DNA of 33,869 nt from Oscillospiraceae bacterium (GTDB lineage: Bacteria; Bacillota; Clostridia; Oscillospirales; Ruminococcaceae), in assembly GCA_016296165.1 (NCBI GenBank), contig JAEDJV010000011.1, positions 1 to 33,869 of the forward strand. Direction: 5' to 3'. Under the pieces are notes generated by a model that saw only the letters and a program-made list of their open reading frames with translations, did not search any database and had not been told where the DNA came from. The position numbers were made by a program, and so were the translations under genes. Below, piece after piece: positions 32,754 through 33,869 of the stretch; the stretch's first letter is position 1; every line of letters begins with the position of its first letter.

Positions 32754-32790
32754 GAAAAAATCAGACAGCCTGACAATGAGGCTGTCTGAT
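32754..32790 (-). terminator. Terminator of the CE1 esterase gene
   Basis: ATCAGACAGCCT and AGGCTGTCTGAT form a perfect 12-bp stem (32760-32771 with 32779-32790) around a 7-base loop. On the minus strand it is followed by six T residues. Confidence 0.92.
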
Positions 32791-32812
32791 ATTAATTGTC
32801 AAATATAAATTA

Positions 32813-33869
32813 TTACCATGTCTTGAAAATACATCTTACAAAGTTGTAAATGTGAGCATGGATACTGTTATCACCATGGTATCCGCCGTTTACATAGTGC
32901 CATATGTGAGGAACACCGTTCTTTGTAAAGTTGTTATGGTAATTTTCAGGATTTGAGTAAACTACTGTGTCGTTGCTTCCTGCTGTGATAAAGAGGAGTG
33001 AAGGAGATTCTTCTTCAGAGTTCCACTTAAACGCGCCTGTTACACCTGGTGCAGGACAGATAGCACCAACGTAACCAAACAGATCAGGACGTTTCATGCC
33101 TATGAGGAGAGATTCTCTTCCGCCCATTGAGAAACCGGTAATAGCAGTGTTTTCTCTGCCTGTTTTTATACTGTATGTCTTCTCAATGTGAGGCATAAGA
33201 TCTTTTGTAAGGTCATTAATGAAGTTGTCATAAGCTGCATTGTTTGCGTTATCCATTCCAGAGCAGTTTTCCTGTGTAGCACTTGAATAGATGTAAGGGA
33301 ATACAACAATCATGTCTTCAGCACTGCCGTCAGCAATTGCGTTTCCGATAATCTGACGTGTGTACATTGTGCCGTTGCCCTTGATAATCATTCGGTCCTG
33401 ATTCTCCCAGTAACCGTGCATTACATAGAGTACAGGATACTGTTTGTCAGCAGAATAATTTGCAGGGAGAAGGATGTTGTAAGGCTTGTTGCGCTTACAT
33501 GTTGTTGAGTAATATGTAGCTGATTTTACTGTACCATACTGAACACCTGCTTTTTCCTGTTTTGAATCAGCTTTTTCAAATTCAGTTACAAGTGATTTTA
33601 CATGGTTTGTGTATTCTGTTATAGTATGAAGTGTGCCTGCTGGTTTTTCAGCAACAGGGAATTCAGTAATCATACCAAGTAAATATTCTTTAAGATAAAC
33701 TGCATCAGCTGCATCAACTGTTCCACTCTGATCCACATCGCCGTTTTTCCGAGCAGTTTTGTTTGTAAATCCTTCAACAAGACCACTCTTGAGGCGAACA
33801 AGGTCAGCAACTGAAATCTTGCTGTCAAAGTCAAGGTCACCCTTGATATTTGTTGTAGGAACTACGTTT
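32813..33869 (-). CDS. Cellulosomal CE1-type esterase with dockerin before the catalytic domain (5' end outside window)
   Basis: The frame stays open to the right edge, so the gene starts beyond it; the GTG at 33736 is an internal Val codon, not the start. The visible N-terminal part is a full type I dockerin with EF-hand loops DLDFDSKISVAD and DVDQSGTVDAAD, each followed by a Leu-rich helix (33680-33850). After a linker, the alpha/beta-hydrolase domain shows LYVMHGYWEN (oxyanion strand), the nucleophile elbow GFSMGG, an acidic site in AGSND and a C-terminal GGYHGDN with the catalytic His. This is the pattern of CE1 feruloyl or acetylxylan esterases, which remove ester groups from xylan. The domain order, dockerin before catalysis, is less usual than a C-terminal dockerin. 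A strong terminator follows. Confidence 0.9.
   Translation of the reverse strand, partial: NVVPTTNIKGDLDFDSKISVADLVRLKSGLVEGFTNKTARKNGDVDQSGTVDAADAVYLKEYLLGMITEFPVAEKPAGTLHTITEYTNHVKSLVTEFEKADSKQEKAGVQYGTVKSATYYSTTCKRNKPYNILLPANYSADKQYPVLYVMHGYWENQDRMIIKGNGTMYTRQIIGNAIADGSAEDMIVVFPYIYSSATQENCSGMDNANNAAYDNFINDLTKDLMPHIEKTYSIKTGRENTAITGFSMGGRESLLIGMKRPDLFGYVGAICPAPGVTGAFKWNSEEESPSLLFITAGSNDTVVYSNPENYHNNFTKNGVPHIWHYVNGGYHGDNSIHAHIYNFVRCIFKTW

Overview
The window looks like a chromosomal segment of a fibrolytic Ruminococcus, most like R. flavefaciens. I infer this from several signs. Type I dockerins sit on a pectate lyase and on an esterase. One protein combines a dockerin-like region with two cohesin-like modules and threonine-rich linkers. 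Plant-polysaccharide hydrolases are plentiful, the DNA is AT-rich, and promoters match the Gram-positive sigma-A consensus closely. The species is an inference from content, not from a marker gene.

Layout. (1) 1-2.2 kb, plus strand: the 3' end of a small gene (perhaps pilin-like), a terminator, then a perfect-consensus promoter driving a secreted dockerin / cohesin / cohesin / CAP protein. (2) 2.3-8.4 kb, minus strand: a pectate lyase with CBM6 and dockerin, a water-type aquaporin, a GH5 lipoprotein, and an O-antigen ligase/polymerase-type membrane protein. Pectate lyase and aquaporin each have a promoter; GH5 and the ligase-like gene overlap by 4 bp and have none. (3) 8.5-9.56 kb: tRNA-Leu(CAG) on the minus strand, then the wreck of an ECF transporter operon on the plus strand (pieces of ecfA1, ecfA2 and ecfT joined by deletions). 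(4) 9.6-29.55 kb, plus strand: a roughly 20-kb surface-polysaccharide operon of 17 genes with overlapping or tightly spaced junctions. (5) 29.6-31.2 kb: a GH16 lipoprotein with its own promoter. (6) 31.2-33.9 kb, minus strand: pyruvate kinase and a dockerin-bearing CE1 esterase that runs off the right edge.

How the polysaccharide operon could work. A WcaJ-type enzyme starts the glycan on undecaprenyl phosphate. ManC, Gmd and an Rmd-type reductase give GDP-mannose and then GDP-D-rhamnose; no GDP-fucose synthase is present. GT4 enzymes build the chain in the cytoplasm. Wzm and Wzt export it, and the carbohydrate-binding C-terminus of Wzt suggests that a chain end is recognised. A small coiled-coil protein follows wzt directly. 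A GT2 with membrane anchors, a multi-spanning GT-C-like protein and a flippase-like membrane protein could decorate the glycan outside the membrane. A secreted DUF4214 protein with a carboxypeptidase-like fold that has lost key active-site residues lies in the middle of the operon.

The best candidates for undescribed biology are the dockerin-cohesin-cohesin-CAP protein, the degenerate M14/DUF4214 protein inside a polysaccharide export operon, and the coiled-coil partner of Wzt. No CRISPR array, intact insertion sequence, prophage or defence system is visible. No gene-free stretch exceeds about 300 bases; the longest, 192-445, holds only a terminator and a promoter.
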